Counted from the first letter of the stretch, positions 10,699 to 23,150 are shown. The stretch is 64,000 nucleotides of DNA from Rhabditoides inermis (GCA_963966185.1 CAWZYM010000172.1:62001-126000); one strand, 5' to 3'. The notes: generated from the letters alone by a model not told the origin. Numbers and translations are program-made.

Positions 10699-11145
10699 AA
10701 CACTAATCACAGTCAAATCACCTTTTCATCAACGTGTTCAACAACAAAAATATGGAAAGTATCAATTTTTTGAAGATACATGGGCCTATTGGCCTATTGT
10801 TGAGGATATTTGATCGTTTATGCGTCACGAAACGATGATTTAAAAATGCCTGTCGAACGAAAGTTCTTCGCGCGCGGTGATCATAAGAAGACCGCTCTGA
10901 ACGCATATTTTCTAATTTCCGCCAATCTTCGCTCTCTTCTCTTTGCATATTCTCTCAGGAAATCGAACATGCCCCTGTATCTTTAAAACAATATTTATCC
11001 GCGAAGCATCAGTGTACTTTGCATTTCAACTCGTCTTGGCCAAGTTTAATGAGTGAGTCATCCTTTGGAGAAAGGCGGAAATAAGAGCCGTCGGAAGGAA
11101 CGTACGTTGTGCACCACTGATCCTAAACAACTGATAGGTGGACGA

Positions 11146-11149
<4 letters not shown>

Positions 11150-11198
<49 letters not shown>
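11150..11198. repeat. CT dinucleotide microsatellite
   Basis: Long TCTC tract. Its length differs in unit 2 (about 23094-23144), one of the few differences between units 1 and 2. Confidence 0.9.
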
Positions 11199-11200
<2 letters not shown>

Positions 11201-11264
11201 CCACCTCGCAATTGTGCAGAATGGTCATATATGGTTCGATGCTCCCGTTTTCATTTTCCTTTCC

Positions 11265-11480
11265 CGAAATATCGATTGCTAGTGTCTCGTTATCTCGTTT
11301 GCATTGAACTCCACCGATTTCTCTGCCAGAACATCGTCAGGATTTGAAAGATTCCATTGACGTTGTTTTTGGTGTTCTTTTCTTACCGAATAATATAATG
11401 TCAGCGTCGAATTTCTGCAATTCAAGATGGTAACTCGAAATTTTCACTCATTTTGATTTTCAGTTGCGCTTGGACGTAGT
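11265..11480 (-). pseudogene. Inverted, diverged copy of the orphan exons, unit 1
   Basis: Minus-strand sequence corresponds to the IQAQLKIK, ESDAGILLF-like (here KFDADIILF) and PDDVLAEKS exons of the truncated gene at 4862-5631. It carries extra bases inside the last exon. It extends further upstream than the direct-orientation orphan exons of units 2-4, so it preserves part of the ancestral gene arrangement. Confidence 0.55.
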
Positions 11481-11624
11481 ATCGTCCCAGTTATTCGGGC
11501 GAAAAATCATACTTTCTGGCGCGTAATGTAAGCATATGATTTTTGCTCACGCTCGTGCCAGCGCGGATCAATAAATCAATAAACAGAGGCGCCCCCGGCC
11601 GCGCCGCGTCTGATTATGATACAC

Positions 11625-12120
11625 CTAGAGTTTCGTTCGATTTCCGAAACGGTCATTTTCGAAAAATGACGATTTCGAAATTTCCGTTTCGGAAATAACC
11701 GAACACTTTTCGGAATTTCCGAACCGAACGACCGCGTGTTCGGCGCGCGCCGAAACGGCAATGACCGAACTCGGGCCGCGCCATTTCGGAAATTCCGAAA
11801 AACACATTTGCATAATATTGATGAAATGTAACTGACCGATGGCTCACTCATTCCCCACTATCAACTCGAGAACACGGTCGAGTCATGCGAAAATCCCTCA
11901 TTCCAGATATTATTCTAATATTTTTCGGGAATTCCGAAAAACGCTGCCGAAAGGAACGGCCGCGCCGAACGATTCCGAAAAGGTTTCCGAAACGTCGGTT
12001 CGGTCATTGCCGAACAGATCGGATTTCGGAATCGGCCGTTTCGAAAATTCCGAAATCGGTGATCATTCGCCGAAATGACGTGTTTTCGGTCGTCATTTCG
12101 GCAGCCGAACGAAACTCTAG
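11625..12120. mobile_element. MITE-like element rich in TTCCGAA palindromes, unit 1
   Basis: Ends are CTAGAGTTTCGTTCG and CGAACGAAACTCTAG, a perfect 15-bp inverted repeat, and are flanked by ATACAC on both sides (11619-11624 and 12121-12126), a likely target-site duplication. The interior is packed with variants of TTTCCGAAA and TTCGGAA on both strands. A related locus at about 58000-58115 has the flanks without the element, an empty site. No coding capacity. Confidence 0.75.
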
Positions 12121-12469
12121 ATACACCCCTTGACTAGCGCGCGATGTGAAATGATCATCACCAACCCCGACATCAGCAAGTGAAAAATAGCCGCGGGAGC
12201 GCGGTCGGTCGGTATCATTTGTGTTTTTCGAGCGTTTTGAACACTTCATTTATTGACCGAAATCGATAAGTACGCGATGAAAATTATGTTCCATAAAAAA
12301 TTGTTTTGCACATTATTGTCAAATCATTGCATTTTAACAAAAATGCGAAGAAAATTTAGCACTTTCTATAAGATAGACAATTTTGCATTCTGGAAAACAT
12401 GTATTGCGAATTTCGTTATGCAAAAGTTTTTCGAAAAATATGAATGCCGATAAAATCTGTTTCACAAGA

Positions 12470-12610
12470 TCGGCGAATTTGGCGACGGCAGAATTCGCTG
12501 ATCTTTTGTTGATTCTATTTCCGCGAATTTAGCCACGGCAGAATTTGCTGAACTTTTGTTCCTACATTTCCGCGAATATGGCGAGGGCAGAATACGCTGA
12601 ACTCAACAAA
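12470..12610. repeat. Three imperfect ~50-bp tandem repeats
   Basis: GCGAATTTGGCGACGGCAGA and two variants repeat at about 12473, 12524 and 12573. An inverted counterpart appears at 14570-14655, so these repeats flank the tRNA-like sequences and the Tc1 derivative as an outer inverted pair. The same array is present in unit 2 near 24423. Confidence 0.6.
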
Positions 12611-12619
12611 AATTCTGCC

Positions 12620-12695
12620 ACCGAGAGGAATCGAACCGGCGTCCCCCGTTCACCAACCGTTCATCTTACCAATATACTACCTCCGCTCTATCTCA
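12620..12695 (-). repeat. tRNA-like sequence, unit 1 left
   Basis: On the minus strand TAGTATATTGG is a perfect A box and GGTTCGATTCC a perfect B box, about 38 nt apart. The T-stem and acceptor do not pair properly, so this is likely a tRNA-derived repeat or decayed tRNA. Repeated in unit 2 at about 24570-24645. Confidence 0.45.
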
Positions 12696-12828
12696 GACGC
12701 TGTGAACTGGAGAATGTGTGCGCGAACATCTATGTAATTGCGAACATCGGTTTAGCTATTCGCATTCCAAAAGGAAGAACACAGTTCTCGCTGTTGCTGG
12801 TATATTAAAACTTATATGTTTTTATATA

Positions 12829-14381
12829 CAGTGGCGGCCAAAAAGGTATCACCTTTTGGTTTTTGCTCTCTAAAACTATTCAAATGAAAGACAGAGCTCC
12901 CATCTTTTGCACACCGTTTTTTGGACTCCAATCGGACCCAATACCTTGTTCCAAATTCATCCTACTTTCATCTCTCGTTTACAGTAGGCGAATTACTGTA
13001 TACATAAAATCATCATTCTCTCGTTTTCAACTTTGAAAAATTCCTGTGATCAAACCACACTTCCAAAAAAGTTCTACCCACCATTTTTGGGTATAACCAT
13101 TCATTAAGCATCTAAAAACACCTTGATTTCATATTACATGAATAATTTCTTGAACTTAAATAAGCAGTAAAGAAACAACATCAAGAAAATGCAAAATTCT
13201 AATTTTAACAAAGCCTAACTATACTATAAAATGATATAATGGTTTGAAACTCTCTCAGTACTTGGTAGGGTATCCCTTGTTCACGATAACGGCCTGGCAG
13301 CGGCGGCGCATAGAATCGATCATCTTGTGGAGGGTCGCAAGCTCTTCCACTCCTGCTCGAGCAACGTGAATTTCTCGTCTGCATTCTTGACCCGAGTCGT
13401 GCGAGTCCGCCGATCGAGGTCTTCCCAGAGGTGCTCGATCGAGTTGAGGTCCAGCGACTGGCTCGGCCACTCTATGGCTCTCCACTTGTCCTTGTTGAAC
13501 ACGTTCTAAGAGAAGATGGTGCAATGACAAAATTGGACATTTCTATAAACCGATCTTGAAGTGCTTGGAAGAGTGGTTTAAGTCATTGTTTTGCTGGAAG
13601 ACGTAGTTCCGACTATGAGTCTGCCGAATCCAGGGCCGCACCTTCATGAGAACCTCTGAGAACGTTCTCAAGAACGATCTCTAATTGATTGAGAAAGATC
13701 TCGTGCGCGGCGCAGTCGCCCGCGGGTTTTCCCGCGGTCCGGGAAATGATACGATCCATAGTGCGAGTAGTAGTTCTAGGACAACCAGAACTTTTTAGGA
13801 GAGATTTGTCTTGAGCGTCGGAGTATTTTTTGAGCTCGTTAGATACCGTATTGCGGCATACATTGAACTGGGTGACTAGTGCCGCGACTCTCCACAAGCT
13901 GATCGATTCTATGCGCCGCCGCTGCCAGGCCGTTATCGTGAACAAGGGATACCCTACCAACTACTGAGAGAGTTTCAAACCATTATATCATTTTATAGTA
14001 TAGTTAGGCTTTGTTAAATTTAGAATTTTTCATTTTCCTGATGTTGTTTGTTTACTGCTTATTTAAGTAATTAATCATGTAATATGAATTCAAGGTGATT
14101 TTGGATGCCTAATAAATGGTTATACCCAAAAATGGTGGGTAGAACTTTTTTAAATGTGTGGTTTGATCACAGGAATTTTGAAAAGTTGAAAACGAGAAAA
14201 TGATGATTTTGTGAAAACAGTAATTCGCCTACTGTAACCGAGAAATGAAAGGGGGAAGAATATGGAACATGGTATTAGGTCCGAATGGAGTCCAGAAAAC
14301 TGTGTGCGAAGAGCTCTATCTTTCATTTGAATAGTTTTAGAGAGCAAAAACCAAAAGGTGATACCTTTTTGGCCGCCACTG
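12829..14381 (-). mobile_element. Palindromic Tc1-like element with dead transposase, unit 1
   Basis: Ends read CAGTGGCGGCCAAAAAGGT inward on both sides, inserted at TA. About 500 bp at each end are inverted copies of each other, far beyond normal Tc1 ends. The minus strand carries transposase pieces: a helix-turn-helix part (VTQFNVCRNTVSNELKKY, GCPRTTTRTMDRIISR) in 13613-13913, then FQQNNDLNHSS and WPSQSLDLNSIEHLW within 13320-13646. The middle of the catalytic core is deleted, the Asp expected in FQQDND is Asn, and frames are broken. The last residues of the transposase (RRRCQAVIVNKGYP) are encoded inside both arms, so the 5' end was replaced by an inverted copy of the 3' end. Confidence 0.85.
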
Positions 14382-14459
14382 TACCATCAACAGTCGTTTG
14401 CATAATTCTTTTTCAAAATCATGATGGCGCATGTTTCACAACGTTTTAGAATCTCTGCG

Positions 14460-14535
14460 AACGAGCAGCCTTGGTGTATTGGTAACATTCACGCTTCGTG
14501 ATCGAGGGACGACGGTTCGATCCCCCTCACCGGCC
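14460..14535 (+). repeat. tRNA-like sequence, unit 1 right
   Basis: TGGTGTATTGG matches the A box and GGTTCGATCCC the B box. Stems pair poorly. Sits opposite the left tRNA-like sequence across the Tc1 derivative. Repeated at about 26410-26485 in unit 2. Confidence 0.45.
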
Positions 14536-14919
14536 AAACTTTTATGAAAGCGAATTTGATCCGTCTCTGTTCAGCAAATTTGGCCATCGCTAAATTCGCG
14601 GAAAACACACAAAGATCAGCGAATTCTGCCGTCGCTAAATTCGCCGAAACCATGCCCATGAAGTTCCTCGAATTTTGTTTTTTCTTCGCCCGCGAATGTT
14701 TTGATAATATTTTGACAACACAAATTTCCCATCCGAATTTTGCCGATCACAACGTTTTGTTAGGCATGTTTTGAAATCTGCTACAATGCTGTAGAGGGCG
14801 ATGAAAGGTCTCGGATAAGGTTGAAAGTTGCACTGTAGCGATACTCTCGAAAATCACAAATGATAACGACTTATATTCATTCTCGTTGACTACACACGTA
14901 CACTGAAAAAAAGCGCAAA

Positions 14920-17390
14920 GAGATCCTCAATAAATAATTGACTGTATACAAACATTAACCAACCAGCTCAGAGAATAATATTTTTTGTTTTTCAAACTAA
15001 AAACATATATAGTAGGGTGGATAGAGAAAAAACAGTGTGACAAATTAGGGAATCGATTTCGCACCACATATCATTTCCAAGCGAGAGCGTTACCATTACC
15101 ACTACGCGATGTGGAGACACTCATACAAATAGCAACAGTGACGTGATATGAAAATTTCACTCTCCCACCGTTTTGTGTATTGCAGAACTACTGAATGGAA
15201 GGTCTTTTCATGCAAAAAGTCTATATTGGTTTCCAAAAATCGAGGTTTTTTAAAAGCAAACTTCGAAAAGCTTTCGAAAGAGCCCTAACTTGTTCAACTT
15301 CGAGCGGAGACCTTTTTTTATTCACGGAATAGAGCCGGAACGGAAGCCGGAATATAGCCCGGAATAGCTGAAATCAAAAAAAGTCAAATGATCACATCAC
15401 GCTACGGAAACAAGATTGGAAATTAACCATTATTCGATTAATCGACGGTTTCGGTTTTTTTTATTATTCGTTAATCATTAATGGAACATTTTTAATCGAC
15501 CTAACATTACTGTATTTCATATAGTCGAGATCAACCTACATCTCTTTTTAGTGCATCACAGTATACTGTAACGATAGGACAGTATATACGCACCGATTGT
15601 GAGCTGGTGGCGCGTACATGTACTACGCCATAAAGCCAGTAGTATGAATTCAAAAAGAGAGGCTATATAGCTTCACTGTAGTTCATTATATTTCCTTAGT
15701 GTACAATTTGATAAAATGTACATACCGAGGAAGTATGTGTGTTCATAATTTACTAGAATAGTGGTGCCCTCGGGTTTGCTTCCTTCACATGAGCGCGTAA
15801 AGATTATCTAAAATTGGCACAAAACATGGCATCTCAGACTAATTATATTCATTTTACAAAGTAAACATATCGACGTAGAAAAAGAGAGCGAACTCTTTTC
15901 GCACTGGCAGACGTTTTATCAATCTCACACTGCGCCGAACATCTGTTTCCGACTACCGTAATTAACACACTATTCTTGTTTTGTTTCACATGCTCTCTTT
16001 CTCTCTTATTCTTCTCTCTGCTCTCTCTTACTCTCTCCGGAAAAGTCATATTTCCTATTTTCTGTCATAATCTTTTGTCTCATTTCTCATTTTGTATGTT
16101 GTTTTTTTATATCTTGTATCTAATACAGAAACGTAGACGATAAGAAAACACCGACTTCATATGTGACATTTATTATCAATGCGTATTTTTTCCTGTTACA
16201 AAATGTTATACGTGATCAAGGGATTGGCACAAGCCTTCGATGTCTCCACATAACAATGAACAAGTGAGAGGGTTGGCGAGAGAGGCAGAGAAAAATAGGA
16301 TCATAGTGGCGCGTATAAAAGTTGAATGGAGTTATGTGGTCTTGCCTTGCTTGCGTCTATGTAGGTAGATGTATGCATAATTCATTAGGTTTCCTTTATT
16401 AGTATGAATTCTTGTCCCGTCTTTCCTTGTACCAGTTGTTTGCTCTCTTCCGATGGAACTGTCTCCATAATGCATGCCGCCCGAAATGTTGACGAAGAAA
16501 CATTTTTCGTGAACATCAAGCACTCTATACTCTATGTATCACACGGTCTCTGTAAAATGCGAACTTTCGACAAACTAGAAAAATCATAGTCACGGATTGT
16601 GAAATTAATTTTTCTGGGGTTTTTAAACATTCTGAACACATCACATCCTGCACAGTGGCTAAGTCCAAAAAAAAAATTTGGTACCATACTTACGGTACCC
16701 TAAACTTGCATAATGGCCCAAACTCAACCAAACTTCGATCTGAATGTGTCATTTTACTCCTCACATGATTAGAAACAAGTTTATAAATGAACATTTCTGT
16801 ATATTGTTAATGAAAAAATATGGAAAGCAACGATTTGCAGCAAAATTAAAGGAGTATACCACTCTAAGTTCGTGTATGCAAGTACGATATATAACATATT
16901 TATGATATGAAAGAGAAAAGAATTTTCATAAAATAAGATATTTAATTTATCCAAGAAGCACATAAAAAAGTGGTTGTAAATACGTAGTGTATAGTGATAA
17001 TTTCACGCGGAACCCTTGTGCACGCACTCAGGGAGTGTGTTATGGCCGCGCGGGAAACCAGGTGGTTGTGAGAGCGACCCGACAAGGCTCGATTCTTGTG
17101 TTTTTTTTGGTTTCAAACATACGTGTGTGTGTTTTAATTAGTTTTCTTTGTTTATTTTCCATATTCACTAATAACACTGTTTATATTGTGTCAGGAGTGC
17201 GGGATAAAAGACGTAATTTAATCGTTGTTTGAATTATCGTAGTAAAATAATAATTTCGTATTTATTTTTAAAACTGTTATTTTTCAAAGAACATAGGGTC
17301 ATTGGACTGCTAATTTGACAAGAATATCATATTACAATATGAACAAATTTGAGAAAAATAAATTTAGAGTGGTACATATATTCCTTTAAA
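14920..17390. other. Non-coding part of unit 1
   Basis: AT-rich sequence with a palindromic ATTAATCG region near 15430, pyrimidine-rich tracts near 15990-16040 and a TATAAAAG near 16314 that leads to no conserved frame. The diverged counterpart in unit 4 (42236-44480) differs by indels in all frames, so I see no gene. Confidence 0.5.
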
Positions 17391-17432
17391 GTGAGTGAAA
17401 TTTTCGAGTTACCATATTATCTTGAATTATAG

Positions 17433-17573
17433 GAATCCGACGCTGGCATTCTTCTCTTCGGTGAGAAAAAAAACAAAAACAGCGTCAATGAAATCTTTCA
17501 GATCCTGACGATGTTCTGGCAGAGAAATCGGTGGAGTTCAATGCAAACGAGACACTAGCATTCAATATTTCGG
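17433..17573 (+). pseudogene. Orphan exons of the 4862 gene, unit 2
   Basis: The ESDAGILLF and PDDVLAEKS... exons with their intron are repeated, but the upstream exons are absent and the sequence before them is unrelated. Not a complete gene. Confidence 0.6.
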
Positions 17574-18167
17574 GTAAGGAAAATGAAAACGGGAGCATCG
17601 AACCATATATGACCATTCTGCACAATTGCGGGGTGGGAGAAAGAGAGAGGGGGGAAGATCAGTGGTGCAGTTTAGGATCAGTGGTGCACAACGTACGTTC
17701 CTTCCGACGGCTCTTATTTCCGCCTTTCTCCAAAGGATGACTAACTCATTAAACTTGGTCAAGTCGAGTTGAAATGCAAAGTACACTGATGCTTCGCGGA
17801 TAAATATTGTTTTAAAGATACAGGGGCATATTCAATTTCCCCTGCCCGCTCATCGGCCCTTTGTCGGAGGCACACGCGAGAGAGTCTGAGAGAAGATGAA
17901 AGAGAAGAGATCGCAGAGTGGCGGAATTAGAAAAAAAAATGCGTTCCGAGCGGTCTGCTCCTGATCACTGCGCGCGCGAAGAACTTTCGTTCAACAGGCA
18001 TTTTAATAATCGTTTCGTGACGCATAAACGATTAAATATCGTAAACAATAGGTCAATAGGCGTGTATCTTCAAAAAATTGAGACTTTCCATATTTTTGTT
18101 GTTGAACACGGCGATATGAAATGAATGCAAGTGTTTATGGAACGGTGATTTGAGTGTGATTAGTGTT

Positions 18168-19383
18168 TCATAGGCTGGGTCCAGCGCCGCATTTGATTCC
18201 ATACACGTCGTAATCTCCGTTGTCTCCGACCCAGACTCCGTCGCTGTTACAAGTGATCGTTGCGGGAAGCGTCTCTCCGTTTTTGGTCCGGGCAAACCAA
18301 CTCTCGCCAGCCTTGTCAGGCGTCTGAAGCACAAATTTGAGACACAAAACACCCAGATTACATGAAAAAACGCACTATGTAATGGAATTTTTGGTTGCAT
18401 CGGAAAGATCTGCTGATACATCCAGTAGAAGCATCCTAAACAAGTTGTTGAGGAACACACAATGATCACTTTACATTCGGTTTATCCATCGTAGTTCCTC
18501 CTATCAGCATGAATTCGTCGTCGATACGACACGAGCGACAAGCTAAACAAGGGTGAGAAAGATCGAGACGTTGAATGTTTGTACACACCTTCGGATGGAG
18601 ACATGTTGTGAGGTGCTCTGAAAAAAACTCATATAATATATGATGAGTTCTCAGTTCAAACGCACTTGGTGACTTGACTCTGGGTACATGTCATTTTTGT
18701 GACGTCAACTTCGACGGGATCAATGTTGTAGAAGTACCAGTTCCATTGACCATTATCACAAGCAAGTTCCAGTTGATATCCGCCAACTTTGAACTCCGTT
18801 TCACGAGTGTCAGTTGTCACCTAAACAATATATTGTGTCATCATGTGTTTGCAGGTTGGAAACCTTTGTGTAGACATACGCGTCGTTGCGTGATTTAGAA
18901 TGACAGTAGATCTTCTGAGATATTTCATGCGCTCCTCCCATCTAAACATGTAGTTTTGTATCCTGCCAACTACTCCTATAACTGACTGACCTTTACATCT
19001 TCTTTCAGCCATGCTCCGACGAGTATGTTATCGATGTCTCCAGAACGACACGTCTTTCCAGAAGGAGAAGGAGCAGATCTGGAAAACATTCGCACTTTTC
19101 ATATATCAATCACGCAACAATGAGGTGATTCTAGAATATACTTTCCAAACGATCTACATATGTATGTAGCGTGCCCCACATGAGTTTGAGTGGTGCTCGA
19201 ATGTATGGTATCTTGAAGGCACTCAGTTGATGAATGTAGTAGGTGTAAGTAGGAACATACTGACGTGGTGGTATCGGAAGGCCGCTTGCATTCGGTGGCG
19301 TCTTTGTTGAAGATGGTGTGTGCGGTGTAGCTGTGTGCGCACACAGCAGCCGCCGTCGAGAGAAGAAGGAGTGCAGACCGCAT
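18168..19383 (-). CDS. Secreted cysteine-rich C6-domain protein, copy 2
   Basis: Same exon structure and protein as copy 1, with signal peptide and both cysteine modules intact. A 4-nt duplication lies just inside one intron, after the exon ending KEDVK, and should not alter the protein. Divergent to the protease at 20858. Confidence 0.75.
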
Positions 19384-20857
19384 CGAAGCCGCTCTATGCC
19401 TCCCTCGTCCGCCACTGCCTTAATAAACAATCACACAACAATACACGAGCCCTGTTGACTATTCAAATCGAAGCCCCGCCCTGATTGACGACAACTGACA
19501 CACGTCGAGCTGCCATTCCACATTTCGCAACACTGCAATGATTGAGACAGTTGTATCTCGATGTGGATGGATTCATGACAAACAGCACCGAAACAACCTG
19601 TCTGTACCCGGCTAAATATCAAACAACCAGGAGGATAACTGTTAGGCGCAAATTTGACTGTTTTGTGAGTACAAACTGTGACTATGACACACTTTTGTAG
19701 CGCGATTGTAGCGCGTAGTCGAGATTTTAGATTCCAACTCCCAAACGGTTGTAGAGATAAACTCTTGCCAAGTAAAACAAAACAATCACACATATAAAAA
19801 CAAGATAAATATGAGACTGATTTTATCGTTAGATGAGTGAGTTTGATATTGAGTTCTTTTGAAGTATCAAGGTCTTTCAACATTTCAACTTCATGCTTCA
19901 TATACGATATAAGAGTTTTTATCGTTTAAAAGATTATCAAAAGGGCATGAGGAAAATGCTGTCGCCTGACAATGAGCAATCCGAGAAACGCTAAAAACGA
20001 ATAGAACAAGTACTTATCCACTAACAACTAATATCAATAAGGTGACCTGATAAATTGTTTTGTGAATGTTCCGTTACGTGACATACGTTTTATTGTATGT
20101 AGTCTACACTCTACAACTATCCTTTCACGGGCATATGCTTTCGCCACTAGGCCACAACAGCACGGTCTTTGACCGCCGCGTAGGGTGAGAGGAACGCGAA
20201 AAACGAGCCCTGTACGTTTTCGTACCAGAAACGTATAGTTATGTTAGGAAATTCGGACACCACAAGTTGGTGGCTAGGGTCCTAACTACAGTAATCTATC
20301 AATTTGGTCCGAGAGTGTGAGACTTACTACACTCCTCGTTAGTCTACTCACTCTCTAGCTATATGTACAGTAATCCTTCAAGAAACTGTAAGTATCGAAA
20401 TCGATATTCATAAATCCGATTTCAACTTCATTGAAAATGGTTAGAGAAAAAGAAATTTTGTTAAAATGGTGAGAGTCAGACATTGTAACAATGCTTATAA
20501 TAGAATCTCGACATCGACAGCTCCATAAAATATCGATGTCTATTCAAATGTTGCCAAAGAATACATGGACTGTCAGAAAACGACAAGAGAAAACACTGAT
20601 CTGAGAGGTTCATACATTTTCATAATTGGATTTGGATTTTACAAAGGGTTTTCTGGAATATGTCGCCCACATGCCCAATAAAACAGCTGCTTCTTTTCAA
20701 TTCCATTGTCAAGTGAATCAGAGAAAAGGAAATAGCGCTGAAACGATGAGAGTTAGAGAAGTGTTTCAGTTGGCGACAGTTTAACGAGTTTGTGTTGAGA
20801 AGTGTGTGTTTATAAGGAGCGAGAGGGTAGTGGGGTGAAGAGTCCTCGGACAGAGAC

Positions 20858-22471
20858 ATGCGTCTTCTCGCGGCAACCATCCTCGCAGTGGCAGCGACTG
20901 CCCTCTGCGCTGCGTCCCGCCACTCTCGCAAGTCAGTCCTCGTCCTCCCTCCCCCTCCTCCTCCTCTCCAGTACCAATCTACCGGTTGAGGTACGGCCGA
21001 GTGGTGCGTCGTGGCGGCGGCAGACCGGGAGGCCCGCGACACTGCAACCGGACCATGGTCGAGAGGAAGGCCCGAGACGACTATCCAACCTACAAGAGGA
21101 AGTGGAGTGAGTGATAGGCGAGAGAAACACGAGTGTGACTCGTAAGTGAGAGCCAAGCATGGCTTCAAAGAATGCGGTTGCAGATAAGAAGCACAGTGGA
21201 AAAGCGGACGAGCGCCACATGCAGGCGTTCATTGAGCGATCCGTGGAGATCGAAGAGAACAACCTCGCATACGACGATGGGTACAGCTCCTTCAAGATGG
21301 CACACAACCAGTACACCGACATGGTCTCTCTCACTCTCCCTCTCTCCCTCTCCCTCTCTCCCTCCCTCTCTCACTGTATGGTTCCAGTTACCCGAAGAGC
21401 TGGAGCATCTCACTGGACTGGACCAAGAGATGATGAAGAAAGCGATGGAAGAGAGGCGTTCAAAGCGTTCGTTGTACGCCCGACCTGTGGCTCACACATT
21501 CGACGTGTCATCGCTTCCGAAGCACGTCGACTGGCGGGATACTCCGAACGTCGTGGGTGAGGCGATCTACCGAGTGTTCCGTGTTTGATGTAACTGCATG
21601 GGTGTTGAGGTGCGATCCGGGATCAGGGCAATTGTGGCAGCTGCTGGGCGTTCGCCACCGTCGCTGCTCTCGAATCGCAGTGGGCGATCAGCAAGGTGAC
21701 GCCTCTCTGCTTGTCTACTCTTGACGAAAGAGTTGCAGAAGTCACGCAAAGACTTCTCCGAGCAACACTTGCTCGACTGTGCCCCGAATGGCGGCTGCGC
21801 TCGCGGGGGCAACTTGGACGTAGCGTACCGATACACCATGGAGTCTTGTAACGGAGTCGTCGAAGCCGACTCATACAAGTACATCATGACAAAGGTCCGT
21901 CAACCAGTCTCATTGTTTCTGCCTACGAGATTATTCATTTATATAAACGACACATGTGACGGTTTTTTCGATTTCAGAGAAATACGTGTCTCACCAACGG
22001 AACCGTGGGAGCGTTTGTGAAAGAATACGTTTCTCTGCCCGAGGGTGACGAAATCGCACTCATGGTGATTCATAGAATAATATGATTGGTTAATTTTTCA
22101 TATGATTTTCATTTGCTGCTTTCAGCACACTATTGCAACCGTAGGCCCGGTTTCTGCAGCAATGTATACTCAAGGAGGTTATAATATGATCGCATACTCG
22201 GAAGGTTTTTATTCCGATGACTCATTCAATCCGAAGATCCACGGTGTTGATCACGCAGTGGCAATCGTTGGTTATGGTACCGATGCCAAGTATGGAGATT
22301 ATTGGATCGTCCGCAACAGGTGAAGCGTTGTGATTCATTCTCGGACCGGGGTGATGAGTGAATATTTCCAGCTGGGGCATGTGGGGAGACAAAGGATACA
22401 TCAAGATTCTTCGCAACCGAAACAGTCATGTGCACATTGCGCAGTGGACCAACTACCCCATATTCGAATGA
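20858..22471 (+). CDS. Cathepsin L-like cysteine protease, copy 2
   Basis: Intact copy with the same exons, catalytic Cys, His and Asn and the same VHIA C-terminal variation as copy 1. It differs by Q for H just before WAISK, G for A in TQGGYNM, and a propeptide change near the second exon start. A TATA-like TTATAAG precedes the ATG. Confidence 0.85.
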
Positions 22472-22567
22472 ACACACTCTTGGCAATGTGATAAACTGCA
22501 TTCTCTCTATATTCATTCTCGTTGACTACACACGTACACTGAAAAAAGCGCACATAATGAACGTAGC

Positions 22568-22645
22568 TGCGATGGAGTCTGGGTCGGAGACAACGGAGAT
22601 TACGATGTGTATGGAATCGAATGCGGCACTGGACCCAGCCTATGA
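22568..22645 (+). pseudogene. C6 gene last-exon fragment, inverted, unit 2
   Basis: Identical in content to the unit 1 fragment at 10621-10698, ending in the same stop. No upstream exons. Confidence 0.8.
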
Positions 22646-23098
22646 AACACTAATCACAGTCAAATCACCTTTTCATCAACGTGTTCAACAACAAAAATAT
22701 GGAAAGTATCAATTTTTTGAAGATACATGGGCCTATTGGCCTATTGTTGAGGATATTTGATCGTTTATGCGTCACGAAACGATGATTTAAAAATGCCTGT
22801 CGAACGAAAGTTCTTCGCGCGCGGTGATCATAAGAAGACCGCTCTGAACGCATATTTTCTAATTTCCGCCAATCTTCGCTCTCTTCTCTTTGCATATTCT
22901 CTCAGGAAATCGAACATGCCCCTGTATCTTTAAAACAATATTTATCCGCGAAGCATCAGTGTACTTTGCATTTCAACTCGTCTTGGCCAAGTTTAATGAG
23001 TGAGTCATCCTTTGGAGAAAGGCGGAAATAAGAGCCGTCGGAAGGAACGTACGTTGTGCACCACTGATCCTAAACAACTGATAGGTGGACGAGTCTCT

Positions 23099-23150
<52 letters not shown>

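Larger units (their letters stand above)
10559..14919. repeat. 4.3-kb block bounded by ~45-bp direct repeats (units 1 and 2 only)
   Basis: TATTCATTCTCGTTGACTAC plus the following ~25 nt occurs at about 10560-10605 and again at 14874-14919. Units 3, 4 and 5 have only one copy of this sequence and nothing in between, so the block is either an insertion or a rearrangement product flanked by a long direct repeat. It contains the inverted C6 tail, orphan exons, MITE, tRNA-like repeats and Tc1 derivative listed below. Confidence 0.75.
5447..17390. repeat. Tandem segmental duplication, unit 1 (11.94 kb)
   Basis: Begins at GTGAGTGAAATTTTCGAG and runs until the same sequence returns at 17391. Contents in order: orphan exons (+), C6 gene (-), protease gene (+), inverted C6 tail, MITE, tRNA-like repeats, palindromic Tc1 derivative, then non-coding DNA. 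It matches unit 2 with only scattered substitutions and a few homopolymer or dinucleotide length changes, so the duplication is recent. Confidence 0.95.

Noticed and set aside
12620..14535. Functional tRNA genes on either side of the Tc1 derivative
   Set aside because: A and B boxes are perfect but acceptor and T stems do not pair, so they are listed as tRNA-like repeats only.
16300..16600. TATAAAAG followed by short frames on both strands (16332-16589)
   Set aside because: Compared with unit 4 (44150-44420), differences fall evenly in all frames with indels, so no coding constraint is visible.
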